Assembly: GCF_036884655.1 (NCBI RefSeq)
Contig: NC_088342.1
Coordinates: forward strand, 9,543,501 to 9,607,500
DNA: 64,000 nucleotides
DNA from: Musa acuminata AAA Group
Taxonomy: Eukaryota > Streptophyta > Magnoliopsida > Zingiberales > Musaceae
Direction of reading: 5' to 3'
This document shows positions 31,891 through 44,900 of this stretch, in pieces (the first letter of the stretch is position 1; each line of letters begins with the position of its first letter). The notes under the pieces are model-generated. The model saw only the letters and a list, made by a program, of their open reading frames with translations. It was not told the DNA's origin and did no database searches. A program made the translations under genes and the position numbers.

Positions 31891-32932
31891 GCACAGAAAC
31901 TAGCTCAGTTACAACTATAATACTGGGGATTAGAGATAAATAAGTTGTCAATTGTTATGTTATAAATTACTGTATTATTTTTTAATGATAAACAATGAAG
32001 ACAGGGCTTGATCCTACAACCTGGTAGTCACAAATTCATTACTGGATAAACAAGTTAGCAATTTCTATCGATTTAATTTTTCCTGCATTTACCAACTTCG
32101 ATATCCAAGTCTTGCAATGTCTATCAATCGGTTCCATAAATCCATAGTTCAATCAATTCTATTTCTAATTTTCTACTAATCACTTTACCAGTGGATGAAC
32201 AGGATAGATTCAAGTTTAAACAATCTCGCTCGAAATAGTCATTTTTTTATAAAAAAAATTAATCTTGCATTTCTCGAATTTTATTTTCAATATCATACAT
32301 GGCATAATTGGGAGAGAATGTTCATCCCCACACATAATGAGCCAATATTGAGTTTGATATCCTTCAGACTTGGACGCGAGAGAACAGACGTCTGAGATCC
32401 AAAGAACCAAACCGTAACGAGATAAGCACGCACCGGCACCTGAGGGTGCGAGAGAGGTGTGCTGGTTCGTTGCCTCCTGACGTGCCGCCAACCCGACGGT
32501 GGAAACCCCTGGGCGGCCTGCGGGATGCGTGGCGCGCCTACCGTGCGGACGAAGTCGAGGTGGGGGCACCCGAGCGTGACCTGTGCGGTGGGAACCGGGA
32601 ACGACAACAACCGAGGCGAAGCAAACAGAGATACAGATGGATGATGACAAGCTTCCCTCGTTGGGATCTCTCGGGCTGGGACCTCTCTCACGTCCACCAC
32701 CGCACGTCCCAGATCTCCTTCCTCGTGTGGCCACTCCCACCAAAACATCCCCTCAAACCCTCACACTGCCCTCCTCAGCTCCCTCCTTTACCTCCTCCTT
32801 AAAGCACAACCACATTCAAGCAGAAGAATTGTTATAAAAGAGTGTGGCCAACGGCGACGCTTCCTTCTATGTTTACAAATACAATGCAAACCAACAAGGT
32901 ATAAAATAATCTCGCCCCTCTTCCTCCCGTCG
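31891..32932. other. Intergenic and promoter region of the ACS-like gene
   Basis: AT-rich to about 32380, then GC-rich with a CT-rich leader near 32760-32800, as in monocot promoters and 5' UTRs. The 175-aa antisense frame at 32216-32743 shows no domain. Confidence 0.45.
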
Positions 32933-35900
32933 ATGAGCCCAACCCCCTCCAAGAAATCCGCCGACGCCGCCGCAGCCGCAGCTACAGCGACCCAAGCCCG
33001 GTCGTCCGCAACCGGCCTCGGCGGTGGAGGGGGCGGCGCGGGCATGCGGCTCATCGTACCTCTCCAGGGCGTCGTCCAGGGTCGCGGCGGCCTCGTCCTC
33101 GGCACCCTCATCCCCTGCGCCCTCTTCTACTTCCTCCAGTTCTACCTCAGGCGCAACCGCTCTCCTCCTCCTACTTCGCCGCAACCCCCCGCTGCCAACG
33201 GCCCCGATCTCCCCGGCATCGTCCGGTCCTCCTCCCGCAACTTCCTCTCCGCCCGCGGCTCCTCCGGCCACGCCGCCGTCTCCTCCCGCGCGGCCTCGAT
33301 CGCCAGATCCGGCGATTCGCCTTACTTCGTCGGGACTAAGAAGTGCTCCGAGGACCCTTACCATCCCGTCGATAACCCCGACGGCGTCATACAGCTTGGG
33401 TTGGCCGAGAACCGCGTAGCTTTCTTTTACCCTAGAAAAACTGTCATCTTTCTTCTTCCTTTTGGGGTTTTTTACCCGTGAGGAGTTTCTTATCGATTGT
33501 TGTTGGTTTGCTGCAGTTGTCTTTGGATCTAATTGGGGACTGGCTTGCGAGAAATGTGACGAATACCCTACTCGACGAGCGGCAGGGTGGGCTGAGCATC
33601 AGCGGATTGGCGACGTACCAGCCTTTTGATGGGTTGGTGGAATTGAAGATGGTGAGCAATCGACCTCCTTTCACCGCACAACTAGTTTAGTTGTTTCTTT
33701 TCCTATGAATAGCAATTAGTTTTCCTGTTGTTTCTCCTCCTGCTTCACGCTAGATTTTTCTGTGGTAAAACCAGAATTTTCTTTTCTTTATTGCTTCACA
33801 ACTTCTGCGGTCTCATCAGTAGTCATATTAGTCTGATTTAAATCACTTTGCTCTGCTGGTCAATATGAAAGTTCAGATCTTTCCATAGATTTTTAGATTA
33901 TTACAGGTTGATGTTCAAGTAATGCTTAACTTATGTTCTAAGATTTCTTTTTTTTTTAGTCAGAATGAAAACTTTTAGTTTTCCTGCAAGTTCACCTTCC
34001 TTTTAAGCTGCAAGTTCCGTGGAAATTTTTTTATGCATGAACACATAAGACGTCTCCAAATTTTAATCAACTCAGTGGGGGGGACAAAAGAGTTTGCCAT
34101 TCATCTTTGCCAATTTTCAAACTTTTGCTAAAGTTAAGTGGTTTTCATCCAAGGAGGAGTCATCTTTTTCTATTAGAGGAATTCACCTGAAAGTTCCTTC
34201 TTGCCATCTTGCAAAACATTTGGTGGAAAATAAGTTCAATCTTACGGAGAGAGGAAGAAAAAGGCATTATTTTCTTTTGTAAAACATAAGAAAAAAGAGC
34301 CTGCGCCCTAAAGTTCTTTCCATGCAAGGAAGAATGGGTTGGGGGAATAAAGAGAAATACATGGAAAGAGAAGTCACTTCTCCAAGCAATATTAATACCA
34401 AGTGGAAATCAACTCTGTTTTCACAAAAGGTTTTCATATCTTCAGCATGAAGGAGGGTGTCTTTGGAAACACTTCTGGGAAATGAGTTGATATTTATGAA
34501 ATTACCTATATTGTGTAATCAAAGTCGGAAAGTCGAACTCAGAAGTAAAGCCTTTATTCACTTTTGAGAGTCAACTATGCATACCGAATACCAAAACAAC
34601 AAAGAAGGCAGGCACAGGATTTGATTTTTAGCATGAGAAGGACAGCACAAACATCCTTCGAAAAATCACTGCTGCCATCTAGTTTTAAGTAGCTTTCTAA
34701 TGATAGTGTTGACTTACATGGAAGATCAGATTAAACTAAGTTGTTTTAAGCTTCACCTTTTAGTTAAAATTGTTAGCTTTTCCCACTTGCATTATTCTAC
34801 AAATTTCTTTATGGATGTCTTTTTTTCCATAAGTATTAAAACCATGAGCAGTCGATAGGGTGCATGATTCTTAAAGAATTTAGCTTTCTGGATTACTGGA
34901 GTTGGTGCTTTACTAGGTTATCATGTGTCGGTTTCTACTGAAGAAGTTACATAAAGGTCATAAATGTAGCTTGGGTGCTCAATAAGGTATCTGCAATTAT
35001 TACGAGATTTTTTTGTAGGTTTTGCAAATATCTGGCAAAGGATTTTTCATAATATTACTAGCTGCAGCTATCATATTTGGTTTGTCGATGATGCCTCAAT
35101 GTTGTGATGATTATCCCACTATTGCTTTTACTATCTTCTTTTGTTGTTTCAGGATGCATAACTAAGTTTAAGAAACATTTTATTTCACCCTAAAAGATGT
35201 GGGCATGATATGCATCGATTAACAGACAGTCAGGCCGATGGTTGTCTTCTGAAGCATGTATTCAATTATATGATTGTAATTAGCGTTCCAGTACACACTG
35301 GTGGTGGATTCTTTGCTCATCCATTCCCCTTCTGGACATGTTGTGTGTTCTTCTCTTTAGCCATGTTTTATATGATTGGGCTATTTTAATTGCCGGGATA
35401 TCTAATGAAGCAATAATAACCGAGAGAAAGAAAAATATCTTGGAAGTGTTACGTGTAAGCATTCATTTTGAAAAGGCAGGTGATCTTGGTGTACTGCTTA
35501 TGTTTGTTGAATATGATTATTTAGACTTCTCTCTGTTCTATCGTCTTACTAGACCTAATTGTATGTTCTTTATAGGATTGATCTTGGAAAGATTTTGTAA
35601 TATCATACTCATGTTTACTTTTGATAGGCTGTGGCTGAATTTATGGGACAAGTCATGCAAGGGTCAGTCTCGTTTGATCCATCGCAAATAATAATGACAG
35701 CTGGCGCAACTCCAGCAATTGAAATTCTCAGTTTCTGCCTGGCAGATGCTGGAAATGCATTTCTTGTTCCTTCACCGTATTACCCAGGGTGACTTGCTTG
35801 TTCCACCAAAAACTTGTCTCCATGTTTCATACTGAGACATTTTTACAATTTTAGTATTTTGATGTACAGGTACGACAGGAATATAAGATGGCGAGCTGGC

Positions 35901-36713
35901 ATAGAGTTGATACCCGTTCCATGTCGAAGCACTGACAACTTTGGTTTAAGTATTCCTGCACTCGAAAGAGCATACAATCAGGCAAAAATGCGAGGTGTCA
36001 AAGTGCGAGCTGTTCTTTTCTCAAACCCCTCCAACCCTGTGGGCAATCTTCTGCACAGGGAAACATTACGAGACCTTCTTGACTTTGTTACGGAGAAGGG
36101 CATTCATGTCATTGCTGATGAAGTGTTCGCAGGGTCAACCCATGGTACTGAAGATTTTGTGAGCATGGCGGAAGTTTTAAACACAGATGAGTTTGATAGA
36201 AGCAGGGTTCACATAGTATATGGCTTGTCAAAAGATCTCTCCGTCCCAGGCTTTCGGATCGGTCTCATCTACTCTTTTAACGAACATGTCATTGCGGCTG
36301 CCTCGAAGCTGGCAAGGTTCTCCTCCGTTTCTGTTCCAACCCAGCACTTGCTCATCTCGATGCTTAATGACACTAAGTTCATCACACAATATATCAAGAC
36401 GAACAGAGAGAGACTCCGAGTAATGTATGCATTGTTAGTGAATGGCCTTAAACAGTTAGGTGTTGAGAGTGTCAAAAGCAGTGGTGGTTTTTACTGTTGG
36501 ACGGATATGAGCAAATTTATGAAATCATACAGTGAGAAAGGGGAGCTTGAGCTATGGAAGGAGATGCTTAATGTAGCTAAGATTCATTTGACACCTGGAA
36601 CGGCATGCCATTGCATTGAACCTGGATGGTTTCGTTTATGCTTCACAACATTGACTGAGAAGGATGTGCCTGTAGTTTTGGAACGCATCAAGAGAGTTGT
36701 TGATAACCATTGA
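32933..36713 (+). CDS. ACS10/ACS12-type aminotransferase (ACC synthase-like)
   Basis: Four exons: 32933-33415, 33517-33651, 35628-35788, 35870-36713; 540 aa. The long N-terminal extension includes [20 protein letters not shown] and a hydrophobic [13 protein letters not shown], hallmarks of the ACS10/ACS12 clade and absent from true ACC synthases. The fold-type I PLP core follows: [22 protein letters not shown]-type [25 protein letters not shown] (Asp343), the PLP lysine in [14 protein letters not shown] (Lys381) and FRLCFTT. The Arabidopsis ACS10 and ACS12 proteins were reported to be aminotransferases acting on aspartate and aromatic amino acids, without ACC synthase activity; the same is inferred here. 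There is no C-terminal phosphorylation tail. Intron 2 is long (about 2 kb). The hydrophobic segment suggests membrane attachment. Confidence 0.93.
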
Positions 36714-37230
36714 GTCTACTAAAGCAGAAAGGTAGAGGTCTTTGGTACAAATATGTTCATAAGGCTGGAAAGTCGATCACATCGAGTCTCTTTCAGTAGT
36801 CTCGTATCCTCTCCAGGGTTGTCATCAATTTTGGTAGTGTAGGCTTCGCTTCATGCTTCTCTTATCCTTGCTGATGTAACTACATCAAGGTGCACCACTA
36901 CTCGTGCAGAGACCTCCGCTTGGTGAAGAGATTTCTTTTCACTTACCAGCTGCTAATATATGCTCTCATCTTGTTACCATTTGCAATGAACGGAAAGCAT
37001 GTAAGCACCCTCTTCTTTAGGTAATCCTGTGATGGACAAATTGGTTTAGAATGTGAGTATAATTTCCATATCTTTCATTACTTGTCTATTATGTCAGTAA
37101 TGTGGAAGTAAAGAAGAGGTTTTTAATCTGATGCTTGTAATGGTAGACAGGTTTATTAGCCTACACGCAATGGATCATTTTGGCAAGTTAATGCACCCAT
37201 TGCACTCTCCAAGGATGATGGATGGATATA
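36714..37230. other. 3' UTRs of two convergent genes
   Basis: The plus-strand ACS-like gene and the minus-strand DUF688 gene end tail to tail here. No other feature is visible. Confidence 0.5.
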
Positions 37231-37983
37231 CTACAAGCAATCATTTACCTTTGGGTGCTCTCTCTTCCTGCCTTCGTTTTGCTTCCTTCTGCAGCTTAGC
37301 TTGCGACTCAGCAGTATGAGCTCCCCGAGTGTCAGCCCCCTCCTTGCCATGCCTGCGTGTTCGCTGCTGCAATGGTTTGGGCCACGGCGAGCAGCCACAG
37401 CAGATGGAGCTTCGTCTTCCCCGCTGGGCAGCGGGAAAAGGAACTGAATCACCGAAGTGTCTGTGCCCACCTCCGCTGCCTCTGAGCTGCTGTGCCCATC
37501 CGTTCCCGATACAGAGTGCCAGTCCTCGTTCCGGTAGGAGCCGTTCTCGCTAAAGCTCTCCCACGCAGCAGTCACATCAGCGAAAGACAGGTCTGCATTG
37601 TCGTCCATCTTGAAAGAAAAGGCTTCGAGGTAAGAATCCATGGCGCCTCCCTCCGTTTCATCGACGAAGGGATTCATGGGACCAGACTTCTCATCGACAA
37701 AAGGGTTCAGGTGACAGCTCGACGCAGGACGAGGATCCAACCCATTCAGATCGCCGGCAGTCAACAAGTCCGGCACGGTGGGAGGAATCTGGATTGGCTT
37801 CCCGGGCTTCTCTTCCCATTCGAAGGGGACGGAAACCACGAGTCTCGTCGGCGGCGAAGACGAGATCACGGGGACTCTCTTCGGTACGCCGGGTTTCTCT
37901 TCCCAAAGATACGGGACGGTGATCTGCTGCTTCTCTCGCTGCCGAGGACGCGACGCAGAGGACTCCTCACTCTCCTCCGCCAT
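37231..37983 (-). CDS. DUF688-type plant protein
   Basis: Single-exon, 250 aa. Two copies of the family signature occur: VPYLWEEKPGVP (Trp27) and VPFEWEEKPGKP (Trp56), typical of plant DUF688 proteins. NPFVDE occurs twice, followed by an acidic, serine-rich middle and a basic C-terminus (LSRKLSCRRKQNEGRKRE). There is no catalytic motif, signal peptide or membrane segment, and the function is unknown. The start MAEESEES was preferred over an upstream in-frame ATG (38190), because the family begins just before the first WEEKPG motif and the upstream part looks like untranslated leader. Confidence 0.8.
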   Translation of the reverse strand: MAEESEESSASRPRQREKQQITVPYLWEEKPGVPKRVPVISSSPPTRLVVSVPFEWEEKPGKPIQIPPTVPDLLTAGDLNGLDPRPASSCHLNPFVDEKSGPMNPFVDETEGGAMDSYLEAFSFKMDDNADLSFADVTAAWESFSENGSYRNEDWHSVSGTDGHSSSEAAEVGTDTSVIQFLFPLPSGEDEAPSAVAARRGPNHCSSEHAGMARRGLTLGELILLSRKLSCRRKQNEGRKREHPKVNDCL

Positions 37984-38318
37984 GGTCGGTAGGTTCGAAA
38001 ACTCGTTGCATGCTCGTCCACGCCGTGGACACGAGTAGATATAGGAAAAGCTTTGTTGGATTCGACGAAGCTGTTCCACGATCGAAATGTTCTCGCTCAA
38101 CTGTACCAATTGGCGTGGCCATAGCCATCGCAGACCCAACCCACTTTCCCACCTGCCCAAATTAACATTTACGAAACTAAAAAAGGGCAAGATTTCAAGT
38201 AGGATTAGTTATATATCGATCGATGTTGGATCATATAAATTCATATTCATTATTTTCTTAAATGATTTCCGATGGTATACATCGATATATCATTGTGTAT
38301 AAACATTATATTATCGGT

Positions 38319-38322
38319 GCCG

Positions 38323-38355
<33 letters not shown>

Positions 38356-38478
38356 TGATTGAAGTTAAAATCCTTCTATTTTTACTCTTTAAACTTCCAT
38401 GCCGATTATTATTATTATTATTATTATTATTATTTGATTGAAGTTAAAAGCCTTCTATTTTTACTCTTTAAACTTCCG
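38319..38478. repeat. Tandem duplication (about 80 bp) with (ATT)n
   Basis: A unit of GCCG, an ATT microsatellite of about ten triplets, TTGATTGAAGTTAAAA and ACTCTTTAAACTTCC occurs twice, at 38319-38400 and 38401-38478, nearly identical. It lies between the divergent DUF688 and FHA promoters. Confidence 0.9.
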
Positions 38479-38921
38479 GCTATCATAACTACTCCACGTT
38501 AAAATAGGTCTGTGATGGTTGATGTTCTCTTGGAAAACACCTTTGCTTTGGCGTGCATTGGGAGAGATCATAATATTCTAGAAATATAATAATTCTTAGA
38601 GTTTTAATTATTTTTTTAGATTCTGCTAAATTTTAAAGGGATAAAATACGAAAATATCTATTTATATATGTAATCTTTAATTATTTTTGCCCCGAAAAAC
38701 ATTATAAATATGCATTTCCTCGCCAACTCAGATCGGAGTCGAACTACTCGCTACGAGGATCGGGTTTGATTGAAGGAATCGTGAGCCTGTTGCCGGTTCG
38801 GGCTGGGATTGAGCCGGTTCGATAAGACGGTCGCGTGTGATGACAATTTGGGTTTCAGAGACGAGGAATAAGCGGTCCTCTCTCTCTCTGCCAGCATACG
38901 TCTCGGGAAGTGGCGCCAGCG

Positions 38922-41900
38922 ATGGCCGTGGAGTCCCACGGCGAAGCCGCCGCTAAGGCGGATGCGTCGGCGGCGTCGAGCCCGTCGGTCCCCAAACCGG
39001 TTGTGACCCCAGAGGACGAGATCCGTGCGGTGGCTCGCAAGTTCTCCGATCAGCCCGTCCAAAACCCCGATCCCGGTGTCTGGGCCGTCCTCACTGCCAT
39101 CTCCAAGAACGCCCGCCAGCGACCGCAGGTGCGGTGCCCTTATTTTCTCTCTTTCATCGCCGCCCTTTTCTTCTCCTATCTGAGAACAACGATTCAAGAA
39201 TCTCAACCCTAAACCCAAAACCCTAGCTTTTTGTTGGCCAACATTGGCATTGCGTCGAAATAGCTCGGAGGATGCTGCCTGTTCTCGTTTATGCTGGTTA
39301 GAACTCTTGTTGTGTTGGTCAAGATTCTTTCATGAGGTGGAATAGCTGGACGATGCTGTTGACTTAAAAGTCATTGTCTTTTGTTTCAAACCGTAAAGGG
39401 TTTGACTTTATTAAGTCGATTACTGATCTTTCTAATAATATTTCAACTGAAATAACTAATATACTTTATCCCATTAGCACTGTGTTACAGAGGGTTTCAT
39501 CATCTTACATTTCGAGCACTGTATAATAAATAACTGGAGTTAATTGTTTGGGTAATAATTCTCACTCTGCTATGAAAAAGGTTTATCTTTTGTTTGCCAG
39601 GATATACATTTAGCCCAAAGCCTAACTCATGTATTAGTACATAATATTTGGTTCGCGAAAGGCTAAGAAGTCAAGAAATGCAGTTAGTTTTCTTTTGTTT
39701 TTGTTGATTTTTTTTTTCATGACTATTGTTTAATTAGTGATGATTTAATGTTATCATCGAAGGGAATGAATATTCTTTTGAGTGGGGATGAGCACTGCTT
39801 GGGCCGATGCGTAGAGGACACACGCTTCCAAATCAGTGTGATCGCCGTCAGTGCAAATCATTGCAAAATATTTAGGGACAGAGTAGCAGCTGCAGATGCC
39901 AAGCTTGATCCTACTTCCTTGGTTCCAGTTTTCTTGAAGGACACCAGGTTGTAAACATGTTAAACAAGGGATATTCCCAGTTCCAATTTAACATATAACT
40001 ATATGGATGATTCTTTGTGCAGTCTTTAATTGCTTCTGGCTTTGCAGTACGAATGGGACATTTCTCAACTGGACAAAGCTAAGAAAACAGTCTCCTCAAG
40101 CTAGACTTCAGCACGGGGATATAATATCATTCATTGCTCCTCCTCAAAATGGTAACATATTATGATGTTATACAAAGAAGTTGCATTTTCAGCCATTGTC
40201 ACAGCATGAATATTACACTTTTTCAAGTCGTGGTTACTCTTAAGTTGAGGTGTTCTACATTTTATAAAAACTTGTATGATACCATTTATTTGGTTACTTG
40301 TTTGCCTGCATTTATCTCAAATGTATCTTTAATTATTTATTGATGAACTGGGATGGTCCCATACTATGTATTCTTTTATGTTGCAATGCAGCTCATTTTT
40401 CAGTTAAACTGTTATTATCAGACAAGTGGAAATATCCAATGACTTGGGAGAGATATTCCCAGGAGTGTAGGCTAGCAGATATAATGGAAGGTTCTTGATG
40501 TAAAACTATGTAGGATGGTTCAAGATGAAGTTTTTAAAAGATTTGAGTAGAAGATTTCATAACTATAAGGGACAATAAAAATGGGAAGTTGCTTGTTCTT
40601 GTTGTGGCAATTAACAATATAAATGTAGCTACAGAAGTAGCTGCTACTTTACATATCATTGATCCATATCTTAGGCAAATTCTTTTCTTTGTGCTTTAGA
40701 TAAACCAATTTCTGCATGTATAAACAGCAAAGATATTAAGATCTCAGTTTAATGTAAATTGTGCCTGTTAACATTTTAAAATATATCTTTAGTACTTAGG
40801 TTTATTGGGGCTATATCCACATATACAGTTCTCAGCTGGTTACTGTAATATCTTTTTTAATATCTTGCAATTGAATTCACAGTTTGGTGGAAATATTTTA
40901 CTACAGTTATGTGTTTATCTACAACAATTGCATTTGAATAGCATTGATGTTGCTCTATCATCTATAATTATTATTGCATGCCATTCTTTTGTTTTGTGTG
41001 CTTTTATTTTTTCTTAGTTATTTTTCCTTTGCTTGCTTTATAGGTTCTGTACTATCAGGGATCATTTTGTGGTTGCCCTTTCATTGTGGTTTAATTTGTG
41101 TACATGCCTTTTCAGATAATTCCTATGCATTTGTATACAGAGAAGTGCATAGATCTTCATCTTTAGCAAATGGTTCGGCATTGAAAAGAAAATCAGGTAA
41201 GTAGAAGTGATTGATTGTGGAATTTAACATACTACCTAGATGGATTGATATTTCTTGCTACCATTTTCATTCATGGATAAAGATTATTCGGTTGCAATTA
41301 AGAGTTCTTATTACCTGTGGAGCACTGAACTCTGTCGTGCTGCATTGTTTTTAATCTATGGAAAGCGGCATTTTGACCTCAGACCTTGGATAAGAATTCT
41401 AGAATGAAGTTTTTCCAGATCAGATCATCCTGATATCACCTGCTATTGGGATTAGGATTGGCTCCTAAACTTGATTTATCAGGCTCCTCACAAGATCATT
41501 GGTGAATTGCTGGGAACAGATTGGAGTTAGAATCGGCTGATCCAACAGTATTATGCTATCTCAGAGTTGGTCCTTACTAAGGTTGTGAGGGTTCCTTTTC
41601 CTCTCAAAGGAACTTAAGAATGTGGGAACAAGGTAACACACGGTATAGAGAATTCTATAGGTGTCAACGACAAGGTAGAATTAAATATCAACTTTTATGA
41701 GCAGTGATGGACACCTCCCATTAGTAGGCTAATTTCTCCGTAGTTTCTTGATATTTGATGTCACCTCATGACGTGGCAATAATTACCATGGAGCATATTA
41801 ATGAAAAGTGACTCCTGTCAATCTTACTAAGTTTTTCATTTCTGTCCAACTCGCTGTGTTATCCCCATTATTGCCATCTTTATTCTCCTCACGTCACCTC

Positions 41901-44900
41901 CTTATGCCTACTTGTATTCCCCATGATGATAGTGTCCTAGCCCCCATGTGGCCCTGCAGAGTTAGTTTTGCTTTCAGGAAATTTTTCTGGTTTTGATCAC
42001 TGATCAGTTGTATAGCAGATTTCTTTTTGTCATATACATAAAAATGTAGGTGTTGACCATATTTTAATTTGGACATTCTGTATGGAATTTGATTTTCAAA
42101 TACTGGTACCTTTCAGTCACTGCTCTGTGTCAACAGTAGTACCAGTGATGTATCGTTACTTTGGGCTTGAAAGCAAGGATCGCCATGCCTATCAGAGGAC
42201 ATGCTATTCCCGAAAGGTGCCTGTCCAAGTGGCCTCTCCATGTCAAAAATAAAACTTAGGCATACTATTAGTTTAGATTTGGAAGCAAGGACTGTTGTAC
42301 CAGTTGACATGCCTCAACATGATCTTAAGTGCACTGTGCTAGGAAACTACCAGACACATGTAAGGCCAATTCTTATCCGGCACAGGGACCCTTGACTGGA
42401 ATTCATGCTGTGCCAGAAATGTGCCAGAAATGTATCTGCAGATCCCTGTGCCATGAAATGGTAATCCTTGCTCGAAAGTTTTATAACACTGTTGAAAATG
42501 GATACCATAGCTTAGCCATCATGTCTCCAGATTGTGATAGTGAGCCATCTTAATGTGAAATCGGTGCAACTTAGGCCCCCTACAGGGTTCAGACCTTTAT
42601 GTTAGTCCTTTTGGTTCTATTTTCAACATTTCATACTTTTGAGGCTTCCTCCTTTGGAGCCATCTTTCTTGTGATTATCACTTTCTTCTTATAAAGCTTA
42701 GTTTATGGTCACTGAATGATGCTTGTACGTATGATGCATGCATGTAATACTAAAGAGGAGTATGATACTGATAGCAAGAGGCTTAAAGGTATTGGCATTG
42801 GTGCTCCTGATGGTCCTATTTCACTTGATGATGTCCGCAGCCTTCAGAGATCCAACACGGTAGCATTTATTATCTATTCAGAAATTCATGATTTTGGTTT
42901 TCTAATGAGCATTTATGAACAATTTAAACACACAGGAGCTTAGGCAGCAATTGGAGTCACATGTTCTCACTATTGAAACGTTGCGTGGCGAAAGCCGGTC
43001 ACTGATGGCTCGTCATGAAAATGTATGGGCTTGTAGTATTTCTAGCTTTAGATCCATCATTTTGTTTGTGTAAACGAATTTTGTATTCAACACTGAATAG
43101 TTTGGTGAAAATTATGTTATTTTCCTTTCATCTAAATTTTGGTTGTTACTACTTTGACATTGAAGATTATTTTCACTGTATCTTTTAAGAAGAAAATTTT
43201 ATTTTCACTGTATTAGCTGATAAAATCTTTTTAATGTCCTGACTGTTTCAGTATCCATTTTCATTATGAAAAGATGGATGTTAAATTTTTTAAATGATGC
43301 ATGTGATCTTAAAGCATTTACTTTTCCTGGTGTTTATAGTCTTTCCCAATGAACATGAAGCATGGTTTCTGAGTTGTAAAATGAATTTTTTTTAGAACTC
43401 ACCAATTAAGTGGATGTTTTCAAATTTCTGTTTTGTAGCATGTCTAATGTTATCTATGGATGAGTTAACTTGGGCAAAGGAATTAATTGGTGGTACAATC
43501 AACTTTCCTGTGATACAGGATGTAGCAATAAATTTTCAGTTGTATATTCCTGGTTTGCAGTTCCTGTTGGTTGCTAATGCGTAGTACACAAGGTTTTACA
43601 AACTTTACAGGGTAAGCTGATGCCACAATCCTCTTGACTCGAGCCATGATTCACATATTCAATTTTCATCTTAAGTCTCAAAGTTCAACAATTGATACAA
43701 TGATATCATGAGTAAAAAATGAGGTTAAAAACATGAAGTTGTGTTTCATGGATTGGCTTATGATAGGCTTGCTAGCTATATAATGGAACCATACACTCTT
43801 TGATGGTCCAATGTGGTTGCTCAGTTTGCTGTATACTTTAACGTACCTTTTAACATGACAAGAGATAAATGTTGAGAGTAATGATGAGTATCGTGGACCA
43901 TGACTATTTTGCATCTGCACACTGGTGAGGTCTTTGCTGTTGCTGTTATTTATTGTAGACTGCTGTAGATAAAGACGAAATTTCACCTCTTAAAGTCAAT
44001 TGTCAAAACTTTGTTTACTGTAGTGGAGCAGAACAAATTAAGTCTTCTTTTAATGTTTGTATGACTGATTGCTTTTTTTTTTAAAAGGCTCAACGCTTAG
44101 AAAATTTCAATATCTCATGTTTGACCTCTATAGTTTCTGAAGTTTTTCTTTGTCAAAGTTTTCTAATTTTATGTTGTCCACAATGGACAAGGGTGACTGT
44201 GCTGACAATAATGACTTAGATATTGTTATGATCAAAATCATATACTAAGCTTTACATCGTCTATCCTTCTTATTGAAATTGAACTTGTAGGAGCTCAAAG
44301 AGCTGAAGGAAATGGTGTCAAATTCTTTCCTTGACCAAATTAAGGAGCTACAGAGTGCGTTAGATGAGAAGCAGAAAGAAATAGGTTCTCTTAATGCATT
44401 ATCTGCTGAATTACGAAGCTCAGTGAAGGATCTTAACGAAAGACTTAGTGCATCTATGCAATCACGTGTTGATGCTGATGAGATTATTCAGAGGTAAAAT
44501 CAGAAGAGCATGTTAATTTCCCTTATCCTTTCCATGCTAGATTCAAGGAGAATCCAATTGTTCCCTTGCATGAAAATGTTGATTATTGTTTGTTTCTTTA
44601 AATCACAGTTTTGTGAATGTCTTGCCTTTGCCCAATTTCTTTTTGTTTCTTCTACCTATGTGACTATTTCTTTTTCTACCTATTCATGATATGTATATAC
44701 TGGATCCAACCATTTAAACCTGGACGGACAATGAGTATATTGAAGTTTAGACTTTAGTGATATTTGCATGTCTAATTTATACATTTTCACTAAATTGATC
44801 ATGGTTCACATGAGCAGGATAAGTTTGTGATTGACCATAGGGTTCTGGATTAGATCAGTGTTTCAGATTAAATATAATTTACAAATTAACACAAAAATAA

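Noticed and set aside
32216..32743. 175-aa minus ORF
   Set aside because: It crosses an AT-rich to GC-rich boundary in the ACS-like promoter, with no domain.
37984..38190. N-terminal extension of the DUF688 protein
   Set aside because: The in-frame upstream part lacks family similarity and looks like 5' UTR.
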